The notes below the pieces were generated by a model that had not been told where the DNA came from, ran no database searches, and was given only the letters and a program-made list of their open reading frames with translations. Position numbers and translations under genes: made by a program. Of a stretch of 64,000 nt of DNA, positions 17,180-25,224 are shown one piece after another; position 1 is the stretch's first letter, and each line of letters starts with the position of its first letter. The stretch is taken from positions 1-64,000 of the forward strand of contig NZ_BMTR01000023.1 in NCBI RefSeq assembly GCF_014649775.1. Direction: 5' to 3'. The stretch comes from Streptomyces longisporoflavus. Its GTDB lineage: Bacteria > Actinomycetota > Actinomycetes > Streptomycetales > Streptomycetaceae.

Positions 17180-17663
17180 CAAGCACGCCACCGCTTCCGT
17201 GTTTACCTTCGCCGTCGTGGACGGTGAGTGGCACATCGGCATGATCGAGCATCCTCGGCTGTCGTGGTGGATGGTTCCCGGCGGTCACGTGGAGGGGGAT
17301 GAGACTCCGGCCCAGGGGGCTTTGCGGGAGCTGGTCGAGGAGTCCGGGTTCGAGGGGAGGCTGTTGCCCGCGCCGGTGTTGGAACTTCCGGACGGATACC
17401 CGCACCCGGCGGTGGTGGCACCGTGGTGGACGGTCGCGATCAAGGCCGGGCGGGACAACCACCACCCCGAAGAGCATGTGCACATCGACCATCTGTACGT
17501 CGCGGTCGTCGACGCGCCGCTGGAGCCGGTGGCCGTGGCGGCCCACCCCTTCAAGTGGGTGTCCCAGGCGCAACTCGGTGAGCTGCACTCCCCGGATGAC
17601 ACCAAGGTCATCGGCAAGGAGCTCTTTGGCCGGATCGCCGAGCTCGGGTCGCTCACCGTCTGA
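17172..17663 (+). CDS. NUDIX hydrolase
   Basis: 163 residues, the only plus-strand gene of this region. The NUDIX box is GGHVEGDETPAQGALRELVE then ESGFEG, complete. The preceding segment WWMVPGGHVE and the later HPEEHVHIDHLYVA fit the MutT/ADP-sugar type fold. It is divergent from the HAD gene, and its 3' end overlaps the opposing kinase gene by 11 bases. Likely a nucleoside-diphosphate-X pyrophosphatase. Two NUDIX genes within 3 kb support a nucleotide-metabolism theme. Confidence 0.85.
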   Translation: MTIKHATASVFTFAVVDGEWHIGMIEHPRLSWWMVPGGHVEGDETPAQGALRELVEESGFEGRLLPAPVLELPDGYPHPAVVAPWWTVAIKAGRDNHHPEEHVHIDHLYVAVVDAPLEPVAVAAHPFKWVSQAQLGELHSPDDTKVIGKELFGRIAELGSLTV

Positions 17664-18386
17664 CATCGCCGCTGGCCGGTGAGCCGGAGCGTTGCTCGGG
17701 CAGGCTGCAGACGTGCGCGGTGCGCCATGCCTCGTTGATCCATGCGGCGATGCGGGTGGCCGCGGCGTCTGGGGGTGTGGTCCGCCGGTCGAGGACGCGG
17801 TTGCGCTCCCCGTGGGTGACCAGGGTGCGGAACAGCTCGTCGGCCCGGTGGTGCAGTCTCCGCTCCTCGGCGGTGAATTCCTTGTGATCGCGCTGCTGCG
17901 CGCGCTGCAGGGCGGTGTCCACGTCGTCGGTGACGAAGATGGTGAGGTCGGGGATCGGGCGCCATCGGGCGCCCAGGGCGAGCAGGCGGTGCGCGGTCTC
18001 CAGGGGGCGCTGGGGTTGGAGGATCAGCGCTTGGTAGACGGCGGTGGAGTGCAGGCTGCGGCCTTCGAGGACGATGTCGCCGGCATCAAGAAGGGGTCGG
18101 CTGTGTTCGTAGTCGTGGGTTTTCACCGCGAGGAGTAGCAGGGTTTCGCTGCGGGGGCTGCCGCCACGCAGGAAGTGATCGCCGTGGCTGGCCTGCTGCA
18201 TCGCTGTGAGGATTTGTGCGGGCAGGCCGGGGGCCCGTCGGGCCGTATCCGTGCGGAGAACTCGGCGATCGTATGGCTGGGCGCGTCCAGGTGGGGGCGG
18301 AATCTTTCAAGGAGGTAGTCCTTGCCGACTCCGTTGATCCCTTCGATGCTGACGAGCAGTCCGGCGTGGGGCCTGGGCTTGTGCAC
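17653..18386 (-). pseudogene. Thymidylate-kinase-like P-loop kinase, interrupted by one frameshift
   Basis: The N-terminal frame from ATG 18386 has LLVSIEGINGVGKDYLLERF, a P-loop of the dTMP-kinase type. The rest of the protein (PAQILTAMQQASHGDHFLRG, DIVLEGRSLHSTAVYQ, PDLTIFVTDD) continues in another frame. The two join if the G-run at 18229-18233 (C5 in coding sense) had six bases, giving a continuous chain of about 244 residues parallel to the intact kinase at 21165-21845. The break could be a true mutation, a slippage switch or a sequencing error. It starts 21 bases after the exonuclease gene, in the same operon. Confidence 0.7.
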
Positions 18387-18407
18387 GGTGACGGATCCCT
18401 TCGCGTC

Positions 18408-19076
18408 TCAGCCAAAGGCGAGCTGTTCGGGCTCGGCGGCTCTGGGCGGCTTGGCGCACCGCTTGAGCAGGTCACCGAGTGTGGTGACCTTGCGCGACCC
18501 GGCGAGGTGGCTCAGCAGGCGTTGGAAGAGCAGGGCGGTGACTTCGACGTCGGCCATGGCACGGTGACGGGCCGCGGGGTAGGGGAGAGAGAAGTGGCCG
18601 ATCAGCGCGTCGAGGTTGTAGGCGGGCAGGTCGGGGTGTGCGAGTTTGGCCATGCGGATGGTGTCCAGTACTGGCAGCATCGCCATACCAGGGCAGTGGG
18701 TGCGATAGCGGTAGAGGAAGCCGGCCTCGACGGATGCGCTGTGAGCCACGAGCACTGCGGGCGCGCCGGGAAGGGCGGCGTCCAGGTGGGCCAGGACCTC
18801 GGAGGCCGGAGCGCTGTTTTCGATGTCCTGGGCGTTGATACCCGTGTGCATGGTGACGGACGGGGTGACCGGAGCGTGCGCGGGAGGGCGCATCAGGGAT
18901 TCACGGCGGAACCCGGTGGGTTGGGGGCCCTGCTGGGGGTGGTGCTGTAGGGAGACTACGGCGACTTCGATCGGCTCGGGCGGGTAGCCGGTGGGGGTGG
19001 TGCCCTCGAAGTCGATGACGTGGAAGGTGGTTTTGCGAAAGTCCGCGTCGTGGGCGAGGTGGGTCACGGCGTCCAT
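18408..19076 (-). CDS. DnaQ-type (DEDDh) 3'-5' exonuclease-like protein
   Basis: 222 residues. Exo I motif HVIDFEGT (Asp22, Glu24), Exo II-like VAHSASVEAGFL with Glu117 where Asp is usual, and Exo III HRAMAD (His171, Asp176). The fold is that of DNA polymerase III epsilon, RNase T and oligoribonuclease-like enzymes. It overlaps the aminotransferase gene by 13 bases, so it belongs to the 7-deazapurine-linked operon, an odd place for a nuclease. It might trim a nucleic acid or a dinucleotide intermediate; the Asp-to-Glu change needs testing. Confidence 0.8.
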   Translation of the reverse strand: MDAVTHLAHDADFRKTTFHVIDFEGTTPTGYPPEPIEVAVVSLQHHPQQGPQPTGFRRESLMRPPAHAPVTPSVTMHTGINAQDIENSAPASEVLAHLDAALPGAPAVLVAHSASVEAGFLYRYRTHCPGMAMLPVLDTIRMAKLAHPDLPAYNLDALIGHFSLPYPAARHRAMADVEVTALLFQRLLSHLAGSRKVTTLGDLLKRCAKPPRAAEPEQLAFG

Positions 19077-20149
19077 GCCCGTGCCTCCTTGGCGATGGTG
19101 GTGGCCAGCGTGTGCAGGTGCTCGTCGGGCAGTGCGTCGTGCAGGACCAGGGCGAGTGTGCGGTCGATGAACCGGGCGGCCCGGTGACAGGCTGGTGCGG
19201 GTCGCGAGACCAGGGCCGGGCGCCGGTCAGCGGCCGTGAGGTGGAAGGTGCCGACACTGTTGGGTACGCCGTGGGCGGCGAGCAACGCGCAGAAGGCGCG
19301 CGGCTCGTCGAGGTGGATGCGGAACAAGGCGCTGTAGCCGTTCCATCCGGCGGGCGCGGGCAGGGGCTCGAGTTGGTCGACGTCGTGCAACAGGCGGGTC
19401 AGAAGGGCGGCTTGGGCGCGTCGGCGCGCAAGGAGCTCGGTGAGGCGAATGAGGTTGGAGTGAGCGTGGGCGGCGAGGGACTCGGCGAGGCGGTAGTTGT
19501 AGCCGATGCGGGCGAGGGGGGACCGGTCGGCGGGAGGAGCGAGGTAGTGGTTGGACAGGGCGCGGGCCTCGCCTGCCAGCGTTGCGTCGTTCGTGAGGAG
19601 GAAGCCGCCTTCCCCGGACCAGATGAGTTTGCCGTCCTTGGTGGAAAAGCAGCCGATGTCGCCGTGGGTTCCGGCCCACTGTCCGCCGGTGCGCGTACCG
19701 ATTGCCTGACAGGCGTCTTCGATCACCAGGAGGCGATGCTCGCCCGCGAAGGCGTGCAGGTCGACGGGGTCGGGGACGCGACCCCACAGGTGTACGGGCA
19801 GGAGAGCGCGGGAGCGCGGGGTGAGCTTGGTTGCGGCGTCGTTCAGGTCCAAGTCGATGCCGTCGGCGTCGCAATCCACGAAGACGGGGGTGGCTCCGGC
19901 GTGGTGCACCGCGGCGATCGGCATCGGTACGGTGAGGGCCGGGACCAGGACTTCGTCGCCTGGCCCGATGCCCGCGGCCAGGAGCGCCACGTGCAGGGCT
20001 GCGGTACCGGAACTGACGCTGATCGCGTGCGTCACGCCCAGGGTCCGGGTGAGGTCGTGTTCGTAGGCGCGGGCGCGCTCGGTGGTGAACGGGGTGGACG
20101 TGTGGGGTGTCCCTGGTGTCGGGGGCGGTGCAGCGGAGGTGCGGTTCAT
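19064..20149 (-). CDS. DegT/DnrJ/EryC1-family PLP aminotransferase
   Basis: 361 residues. The fold is clear from SVSSGTAALHVALLAAGIGP, DEVLVPALTVP, VIEDACQAIGT and the internal-aldimine region CFSTKDGKLIWSGEGG with its lysine. The family transfers amino groups to keto-sugars, and some members act on cyclitols or other ketones. The ATG overlaps the radical SAM stop (ATGA). The long frame upstream of 20149 is a shadow. In context it probably aminates a sugar or side-chain ketone made by the neighbouring enzymes; the substrate is not readable from sequence. Confidence 0.85.
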   Translation of the reverse strand: MNRTSAAPPPTPGTPHTSTPFTTERARAYEHDLTRTLGVTHAISVSSGTAALHVALLAAGIGPGDEVLVPALTVPMPIAAVHHAGATPVFVDCDADGIDLDLNDAATKLTPRSRALLPVHLWGRVPDPVDLHAFAGEHRLLVIEDACQAIGTRTGGQWAGTHGDIGCFSTKDGKLIWSGEGGFLLTNDATLAGEARALSNHYLAPPADRSPLARIGYNYRLAESLAAHAHSNLIRLTELLARRRAQAALLTRLLHDVDQLEPLPAPAGWNGYSALFRIHLDEPRAFCALLAAHGVPNSVGTFHLTAADRRPALVSRPAPACHRAARFIDRTLALVLHDALPDEHLHTLATTIAKEARAWTP

Positions 20150-21180
20150 GGACGCCTCTTGGTGAGGAAGGACGAGAAGCCGGTCAGTGGCCACATGGGC
20201 AGGCAGTCGGCGGAGAAGAGTCCGCAGTCGGCGCAGGTGCCGTCGTGAGTGAAGAGGTCTGCGGCACTGTGGTTGCGGATGGAGCGGTGCTGCTCCGCCG
20301 GGGTGGCGGCGATCTTGAGGCCGGAGGGGCAGTCCCATACGGATCCGTCGGGTTCGATGAAGTGCAGCCGTGTTCCGCCGAAGCAGCCCTCGACGTGGTG
20401 GGGGGAGCCGGGCGTGAGGGCGGTGAGGAACTGACTGGGGTAGGTGGTGTCCGGCAGGTCCACGGGGCGGCTGCGCCACAGCCGGTCCAGCTCGGCGCGG
20501 ACCGCTGCGATGTCCTGTTGCCGCAGGCTCAGTTCGTCGTGCAGGGCGTGCTCGGCATCAAGGTGCAGGGGCTGGGGGACGAAGTAGTCGAGTCCCAGGT
20601 CCGCAGCCAGGCGCGGCACGGTGTTGACAGAGGCGATGTTGTGCCGCCCGATCACCGCGTACAGCCCGATGCGGGGCAGCGTTGCGTTGTCCCTGGCCCG
20701 CCACTTGCTCAGGTTGCGCACACCGGCCAGGACTTGCTCGAAGCCGTCCTTGCCGTTGCGTGAAGGGCGGTAGCGGTCGTTGACGGCGGCACGGTCGCCG
20801 TCCAGTGATACCGATACGGCATCCACGCCGAGTTCAACGATCCTGCGGGCGATAGCGTTACGGGCAAGGGGGAGGCCGTTGGTGCACAGCACTACCTGGA
20901 TGCCGCCGCGCTTGATCGTTTCGACGATTTCGAGGACCGGAGGCCACAGCAGGGGCTCGCCGCCGGCGAGGAAGACGCGGCGCACCGGAGAGTCGGCGAG
21001 GGTGGCGGCAAAGCGGGCGATGCCGTCGAGGGACACGTCGTTGCGCGACAGGTGGGAGAGCTGCCCTGCCTGCGCAACGGGCTTTTCCCGGTGTTCTTCG
21101 ACGGTTCCGAAATAGCAGTAGGTGCAACCCAGGTTGCACGGGCTGCGCAGGGCCCACAGGAGGTCTACGTCGCGGAGCAT
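20146..21180 (-). CDS. Radical SAM enzyme with C-terminal cysteine cluster (SPASM-like)
   Basis: 344 residues. The [4Fe-4S]-SAM motif CNLGCTYC occupies residues 15-22, the GGE motif appears as FLAGGEPLLW, and the barrel continues with VVLCTNGLPLA and SVSLDG. The C-terminal third has CFGG, WDCPSG and CADCGLFSADC, enough cysteines for an auxiliary cluster as in SPASM/twitch proteins. It overlaps the kinase gene by 16 bases and the aminotransferase by 4. The chemistry could be dehydrogenation, epimerisation or C-C bond formation. It is not QueE, which is encoded separately. Confidence 0.85.
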   Translation of the reverse strand: MLRDVDLLWALRSPCNLGCTYCYFGTVEEHREKPVAQAGQLSHLSRNDVSLDGIARFAATLADSPVRRVFLAGGEPLLWPPVLEIVETIKRGGIQVVLCTNGLPLARNAIARRIVELGVDAVSVSLDGDRAAVNDRYRPSRNGKDGFEQVLAGVRNLSKWRARDNATLPRIGLYAVIGRHNIASVNTVPRLAADLGLDYFVPQPLHLDAEHALHDELSLRQQDIAAVRAELDRLWRSRPVDLPDTTYPSQFLTALTPGSPHHVEGCFGGTRLHFIEPDGSVWDCPSGLKIAATPAEQHRSIRNHSAADLFTHDGTCADCGLFSADCLPMWPLTGFSSFLTKRRP

Positions 21181-21845
21181 CCGGGCACCTCCTGCCGGGC
21201 GAGGAGCGCATCGCTGATGATCTGAGCCAGCAGGTCCAGGAAGTCCGCCTCGCTCAGCCCCCGCCGGTTGACGAGCTTGATCCGGCCGGGCTCTTGCGCG
21301 GCCCGGTGCCGGTACAGGCGCACGGCGCAGTCGGACAGGGCCCTGTCCGCCGGTTGCAGCGGGCCCCCGGTACGCAACGCGTAGCGCCGCGCACATGCGG
21401 CGAGGTCGTCCATGAGCAGCAGGGTGAGGTCCGGTAGCGGGCGCATGGCGGTGGCCGCCGCATAGATGCGGTCCATCTCGCCGTGCAGTGCGGCGTCAGA
21501 GGCGCCGGTTCCGGCGATGATCGCCGCCTGATAGACCGCCACAGTGTCCACGCCTCTGTCCTCCAGGACCACCGCAGGGTGCTGGCCGGTGGTGGTGAAC
21601 TGCTCCCAGAGCCTGGCCTTGAGCGCCAGCAGCGTCAGTGTGCGGGCCAGCGGCGCATCGCCGCGCAGGAAAGGGTCCCCGCCGGCGGCGAGCGCTGTCA
21701 CCAGTGCGGGCGCCAGGCCGTCGCGGGGCAGGTCGCTGAGTTCTGGGGCCAGCGTGCAGCCGGGCCCAAGGCGCCGTGCCAGACACCGGGCGAGATGGCT
21801 CTTGCCGACACCGTTGGGACCTTCCAGGCTGACCCAGAACGTCAT
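21165..21845 (-). CDS. Thymidylate-kinase-like nucleotide kinase
   Basis: 226 residues. The P-loop GPNGVGKS is at residues 9-16, with VVLEDRGVDTVAVYQAAI in the position of the dTMP-kinase DRY-like substrate segment, and PDLTLLLMDD after it. It is a clear relative of the frameshifted kinase at 17653-18386 (shared GVGK, DPFLRGD/DHFLRGG and PDLT motifs). The ATG overlaps the methyltransferase stop. The family phosphorylates nucleoside monophosphates; here the acceptor may be a modified (7-deazapurine) nucleotide, which is inference from context. Confidence 0.8.
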   Translation of the reverse strand: MTFWVSLEGPNGVGKSHLARCLARRLGPGCTLAPELSDLPRDGLAPALVTALAAGGDPFLRGDAPLARTLTLLALKARLWEQFTTTGQHPAVVLEDRGVDTVAVYQAAIIAGTGASDAALHGEMDRIYAAATAMRPLPDLTLLLMDDLAACARRYALRTGGPLQPADRALSDCAVRLYRHRAAQEPGRIKLVNRRGLSEADFLDLLAQIISDALLARQEVPGCSAT

Positions 21846-22618
21846 GACCGCCTCCGGCACACGTAGAGGACCTCCTGGGCGGCCTCCGGGACCGCTGCCG
21901 CGGCGAGCGGGTCGAGGAAGGCTTGCGGGACGACGTGGGTCAGGCGCTCGAAGAGCGCGGCCGCCCCCTGGCCGAACCGCTCGGTCAGGGCCGCAGCGAC
22001 CTGCCGGGGCCCGGCGGGCAGCAGGCCGACGGCGTCGATGACTTCCAGGCCGGAGGCGTTCAGTTCCGGTTCGAGCTCCTCGCGGTTCCATTCGTACACA
22101 TGTACGCGGTGCTGCAGGGGACGGGGCGCCGGGCCGGGGGATTCAGGTGTCGACAGATACAGCCGCCCGTCCTCGACCAGGTTCTTTGCCATCTGCTGCA
22201 GACACAGAATTCCGCGCTCACGGGGCAAATGCTCGAACGCACTCGTGTTGATCAGGACATCGGCCCCGGGAACGCTCTCCGGCCACGTCTCGGAGGCATC
22301 CGTCTCCACCCAGGCGATCTCGAAGGGCCGACCCTGATAGTGCTCGTCGAGCCGCCCGGTCATGCTCCGGGCCTGGGTGATGTTGCCCCAGGAGATATCC
22401 AGGCCCGTGTAGGAGGCGATGGACGGGGCGGCTTTGTAAAGCATCGGCAGCTGCAGTCCGCGCCCGCAGCACACATCGACCACACGGGCGCCCGGAGCAC
22501 AGCGCTCCGCGATGTACTGGTGCTGCAGAAAATTCATGATCCCGGATGGCTTCGCGTATCCGTTGAACAGCGCGGAGTAGAAGTCGTCCATCTGGTTGGT
22601 GCTGTATGGCCCGATCAT
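21842..22618 (-). CDS. Class I SAM-dependent methyltransferase
   Basis: About 258 residues from the ATG at 22618. Motif I is RVVDVCCGRGLQLPMLYKAA, followed by YTGLDIS, ADVLINTSAFEHLPRERG and LYLSTPES: a small-molecule class I methyltransferase. A longer version from 22705 would overlap the phosphoribosyltransferase gene by 31 bases; neither start has a strong ribosome site. It couples to the kinase gene by an ATGA overlap. Target unknown. Confidence 0.75.
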   Translation of the reverse strand: MIGPYSTNQMDDFYSALFNGYAKPSGIMNFLQHQYIAERCAPGARVVDVCCGRGLQLPMLYKAAPSIASYTGLDISWGNITQARSMTGRLDEHYQGRPFEIAWVETDASETWPESVPGADVLINTSAFEHLPRERGILCLQQMAKNLVEDGRLYLSTPESPGPAPRPLQHRVHVYEWNREELEPELNASGLEVIDAVGLLPAGPRQVAAALTERFGQGAAALFERLTHVVPQAFLDPLAAAAVPEAAQEVLYVCRRRS

Positions 22619-22674
22619 CGGCGTGCCCGGCCGGGTCGCGCACCGATCGGGCCGCGTTTTCGCGGCCTGCGGGG

Positions 22675-23169
22675 TCAGCGGGTCTCCCACGGGAAGATCA
22701 CCCATCCTTCGCAGTGCAGTGCGATGTAGTCGATGACGGTGTCCGGGGCGGCAGCCGCCTGCCAGTTCGCGAGGTTGACGCTCACCACGGCCGTCCGCAG
22801 CCGCCGCGGAGCAAGTGCGGTGATCATGCGGCGGGTGTGTTCGAGGGTTGCTCCGCTGCCGGCGATGTCGTCGACCAGGAGCACGTCGCTCCCGGCGAGG
22901 TCGCCGAGTGAGGCGGGGTTGCGATAACGGGGGGCGCCTGTCTTGGCGGCGTTGGTCGCGTCGCTGGCGGTGTGCGTCACCTCGACTGCCCGTACGTCGC
23001 GTATCCGGAGCTGGTGGGCGAGCTGGATCGCGGGGATCATGCCGCCACGCAGGATGCCGACGATCGTCTGCGGCTTGCTCTCCCCGGCGATCCGCTCTGC
23101 GAGCTGCCCGGTCAGGCGATCGGCGTCCGACCAGGAAAGCACGGCGCCGAGCGTGAGGTCAGCGGCCAC
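22675..23169 (-). CDS. Type I phosphoribosyltransferase
   Basis: 164 residues. The PRPP-binding motif is VLLVDDIAGSGATLEHTRRM, and IVGILRGGMIPAIQLAHQLR marks the first loop; together these define a type I phosphoribosyltransferase close to xanthine/guanine enzymes. The GTG start overlaps queE by 11 bases. In deazapurine antibiotic clusters (toyocamycin/sangivamycin) a phosphoribosyltransferase attaches ribose 5-phosphate to the preQ0-type base; adjacency to QueE and QueD suggests the same job here. Confidence 0.85.
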   Translation of the reverse strand: MAADLTLGAVLSWSDADRLTGQLAERIAGESKPQTIVGILRGGMIPAIQLAHQLRIRDVRAVEVTHTASDATNAAKTGAPRYRNPASLGDLAGSDVLLVDDIAGSGATLEHTRRMITALAPRRLRTAVVSVNLANWQAAAAPDTVIDYIALHCEGWVIFPWETR

Positions 23170-23917
23170 ACTGGTCTCCCCACATCAGGATGTGCAGGCG
23201 CGGACTGACTGCCCAGCCGCGAGGAATGGCGTGCTCGGCAAGGGTGCGCATGCCGTCGAGGATGCTCGCCTCGTCGGTGCCCTCAGGCATCAGCCACACC
23301 GGGGCGAGACCGTACAGGCCAACGGTTGCCTCGACCTCCGGCAGATCCCGCTCGGGCTCGGTGATGACGAACTTGAAGATCGCCTTGCCAGACGCCGTGA
23401 AGGCCGACAGTGCGCTTGGGGACAAACGCTTGCTGCGCCGTACGCCCGAACTGCTGAGTTTGGGAGAGACGTTGAACTGGGCGGTGACCGCTACGAGCTC
23501 GGGCGAGGGCGCTATCGTGCCGTTGGTCTCAAACTCGACCAGGTAGCCGGCCTCGCAAAGGCGGGCGATCAGGGGGATCAGCGCGCGCTGCTGGAGTAAC
23601 GGCTCGCCGCCGGTGATGACTACCCGGCGAGCCCGATGCCGGTCCACCTCCGCAGCGATCTCGTCGATGGAGGTGACCTGCAGTTCATTGATCGGGTCAA
23701 TGCCGGGCTCGTCCCACTTCCAGGTGTGCGGGGTGTCGCACGACCACCGCGCGTCCTGCCCGGCTCCGCAGTCGAGGTTGCAGCCGCCGAGACGTATGAA
23801 CACAGCGCACTGCCCCGCTGAGGGCCCTTCCCCCTGGAGTGACGCGAACATCTCGTGGAGAGCCAGGGCCCCGGCTGATGCGGCCTGCTGAAGAATTCTC
23901 GCTGCTACCGCGCTCAT
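23159..23917 (-). CDS. queE: 7-carboxy-7-deazaguanine synthase (QueE)
   Basis: 252 residues. The N-terminal LHEMFASLQGEGPSAG is the QueE substrate/SAM region, RLGGCNLDC...SCDTPHTW the cluster-binding segment and VVITGGEPLLQQ the GGE motif. The cysteines are 46, 50 and 60, so the last spacing is longer than the common CX2C form. QueE converts 6-carboxytetrahydropterin, made by the neighbouring QueD, to 7-carboxy-7-deazaguanine. The ATG overlaps queD by 4 bases. No QueC, GTP cyclohydrolase or TGT gene is in the window. Confidence 0.9.
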   Translation of the reverse strand: MSAVAARILQQAASAGALALHEMFASLQGEGPSAGQCAVFIRLGGCNLDCGAGQDARWSCDTPHTWKWDEPGIDPINELQVTSIDEIAAEVDRHRARRVVITGGEPLLQQRALIPLIARLCEAGYLVEFETNGTIAPSPELVAVTAQFNVSPKLSSSGVRRSKRLSPSALSAFTASGKAIFKFVITEPERDLPEVEATVGLYGLAPVWLMPEGTDEASILDGMRTLAEHAIPRGWAVSPRLHILMWGDQCGR

Positions 23918-24318
23918 CGATTTGCCTCCGGTGCGATCGGAACAGTGAACGTGGCAGAGCAGGAGTCGGTCTCATGAACGGTGACCGACAGCAGGAGTCC
24001 GCTCGTCTCGGGCTGGATCTGCTCGCGGTACCAGTCCGCCACATGCTCGGCCAGGCGCTCGACGGTGGCGTCTCGACCAGAGGGAAAGAGCGCAGCCAGC
24101 GAGTCCAGACGTGACCAGGACTTCAGGTAGTCCTCGACTGCTTCGAGGTCATTGAAATCGACGACGAAGCCGGGATGAACCAACTGGTCAGCCCCGATGG
24201 CGAGTTCCACATAGAGGTTGTGTCCGTGCATATTGCGGCAGGGGTGGTGGTCGGGCAGTCCGTAGATGGCGTGCATCACGCTGATCGGGCCGATCCTCTT
24301 GGTGACGGTGTAGCGCAT
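23914..24318 (-). CDS. queD: 6-carboxytetrahydropterin synthase (QueD)
   Basis: 134 residues. Zinc ligands appear as His16 and the pair in MHGHNLYVEL (His31, His33), with the family cysteine at 27 (HPCRNMHGH); the later VTVHETDS supplies the catalytic acid/His region. Start at 24318 with GGAAGGA in front. QueD turns dihydroneopterin triphosphate into 6-carboxytetrahydropterin. It is the first gene of the leftward operon; the 237-base gap upstream should hold the promoter. I saw no riboswitch there. Confidence 0.9.
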   Translation of the reverse strand: MRYTVTKRIGPISVMHAIYGLPDHHPCRNMHGHNLYVELAIGADQLVHPGFVVDFNDLEAVEDYLKSWSRLDSLAALFPSGRDATVERLAEHVADWYREQIQPETSGLLLSVTVHETDSCSATFTVPIAPEANR

Positions 24319-24555
24319 AGGACTTCCTTCCGACAGTGCTGTGACGCGTCAGGTTTCTGCGGTCTTGATCAAGCTGTGTCGCTGCCGCGCGGTGGTTCCC
24401 GTCCCGGAGGGTGAGTGGCGGGGATCAGTACCGCATAGGAGGCCAGGCGGGCGTTGCCCGGACGCGCGGAGACCGAGCGGGTCAGCGCCGGCCGGCGGGG
24501 TGGTACGCCGCTCGATGAGCAGGGCATGGCTCCTCCGACTCACCGAGCGGCTGTC

Positions 24556-25224
24556 TCAGGAGCTGCCCGGCCCTGCGGCCGGGGCGATGTCGTCCAGGTC
24601 CACGACCCGGAACGATCGCAGGGTGCGTACGAGTTGAGAGGCCAGGAACCACCGCAGGGCCGGGTCCCCGTATCGCAGAGGGACGTCGTCGGCCGCCAGG
24701 ACTTTGACGCCGTTGACCGTGTACGCGTGCGGCGTTCCGATGACGCCGTACAGCGGGGCGCTCTGCGCCAGCAGCGCGATGTGCCCGTGGGCCGCGAGGT
24801 AGGGGCAGCGCTGCGCGGCCACGCGGGCGTGGCGTCGGCACAGCGGTGGCTGGGCGGTGCGGATGGTCGTGCTCGCGGCGGGGATGCCGTCCCTCTTGCT
24901 CTCCAGGAACAGGATTCCCTCGGGCGTGCGGGCATCATCGACGCACACCTGGCAGCGAAGCGTGAGCATGCATTCTCTCTGCCGGGCGGGGTGGACCAGA
25001 CGCCACTTCGGCACGCCGGCCGGCAGCCGGTCCGCTCCGATCGCCTGCGAGACCCGCGCCCACAGAACGCCGCGCACGTCGCGGTCCGCAGGGATCTCGT
25101 CCCAGTAGGCCAGGCGCGAGCGGCCCGCCTCGTCGAAGGAGGCGCGCAGGGCCAGGAAGCTGTCGGCCTCTTCGCCCTCGCGCGCGGTGATATAGGGGAC
25201 CACGCCGTGCTTCGTCGTGTTCAC
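24556..25224 (-). CDS. Conserved hypothetical protein with Cys/His cluster
   Basis: 222 residues. Between residues 85 and 145 it has CMLTLRCQVC and later CRRHARVAAQRCP, a spacing that could bind zinc, resembling HNH-like treble clefs without a clear catalytic motif. The N-terminus begins TTKHGVVPYITAREGE. Such proteins are frequent in Streptomyces accessory regions; I cannot assign a function. Its start overlaps the DUF5999-like gene stop by 4 bases. Confidence 0.6.
   Translation of the reverse strand: MNTTKHGVVPYITAREGEEADSFLALRASFDEAGRSRLAYWDEIPADRDVRGVLWARVSQAIGADRLPAGVPKWRLVHPARQRECMLTLRCQVCVDDARTPEGILFLESKRDGIPAASTTIRTAQPPLCRRHARVAAQRCPYLAAHGHIALLAQSAPLYGVIGTPHAYTVNGVKVLAADDVPLRYGDPALRWFLASQLVRTLRSFRVVDLDDIAPAAGPGSS

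Noticed and set aside
24349-24543. 64-codon minus-strand frame with GTG start after the hypothetical gene at 24556
   Set aside because: No ribosome site, basic low-complexity composition; more likely part of the promoter region of queD.
24319-24555. Possible preQ1 riboswitch upstream of queD
   Set aside because: No short A-rich tail or pseudoknot-type hairpin of known preQ1 classes could be recognised.
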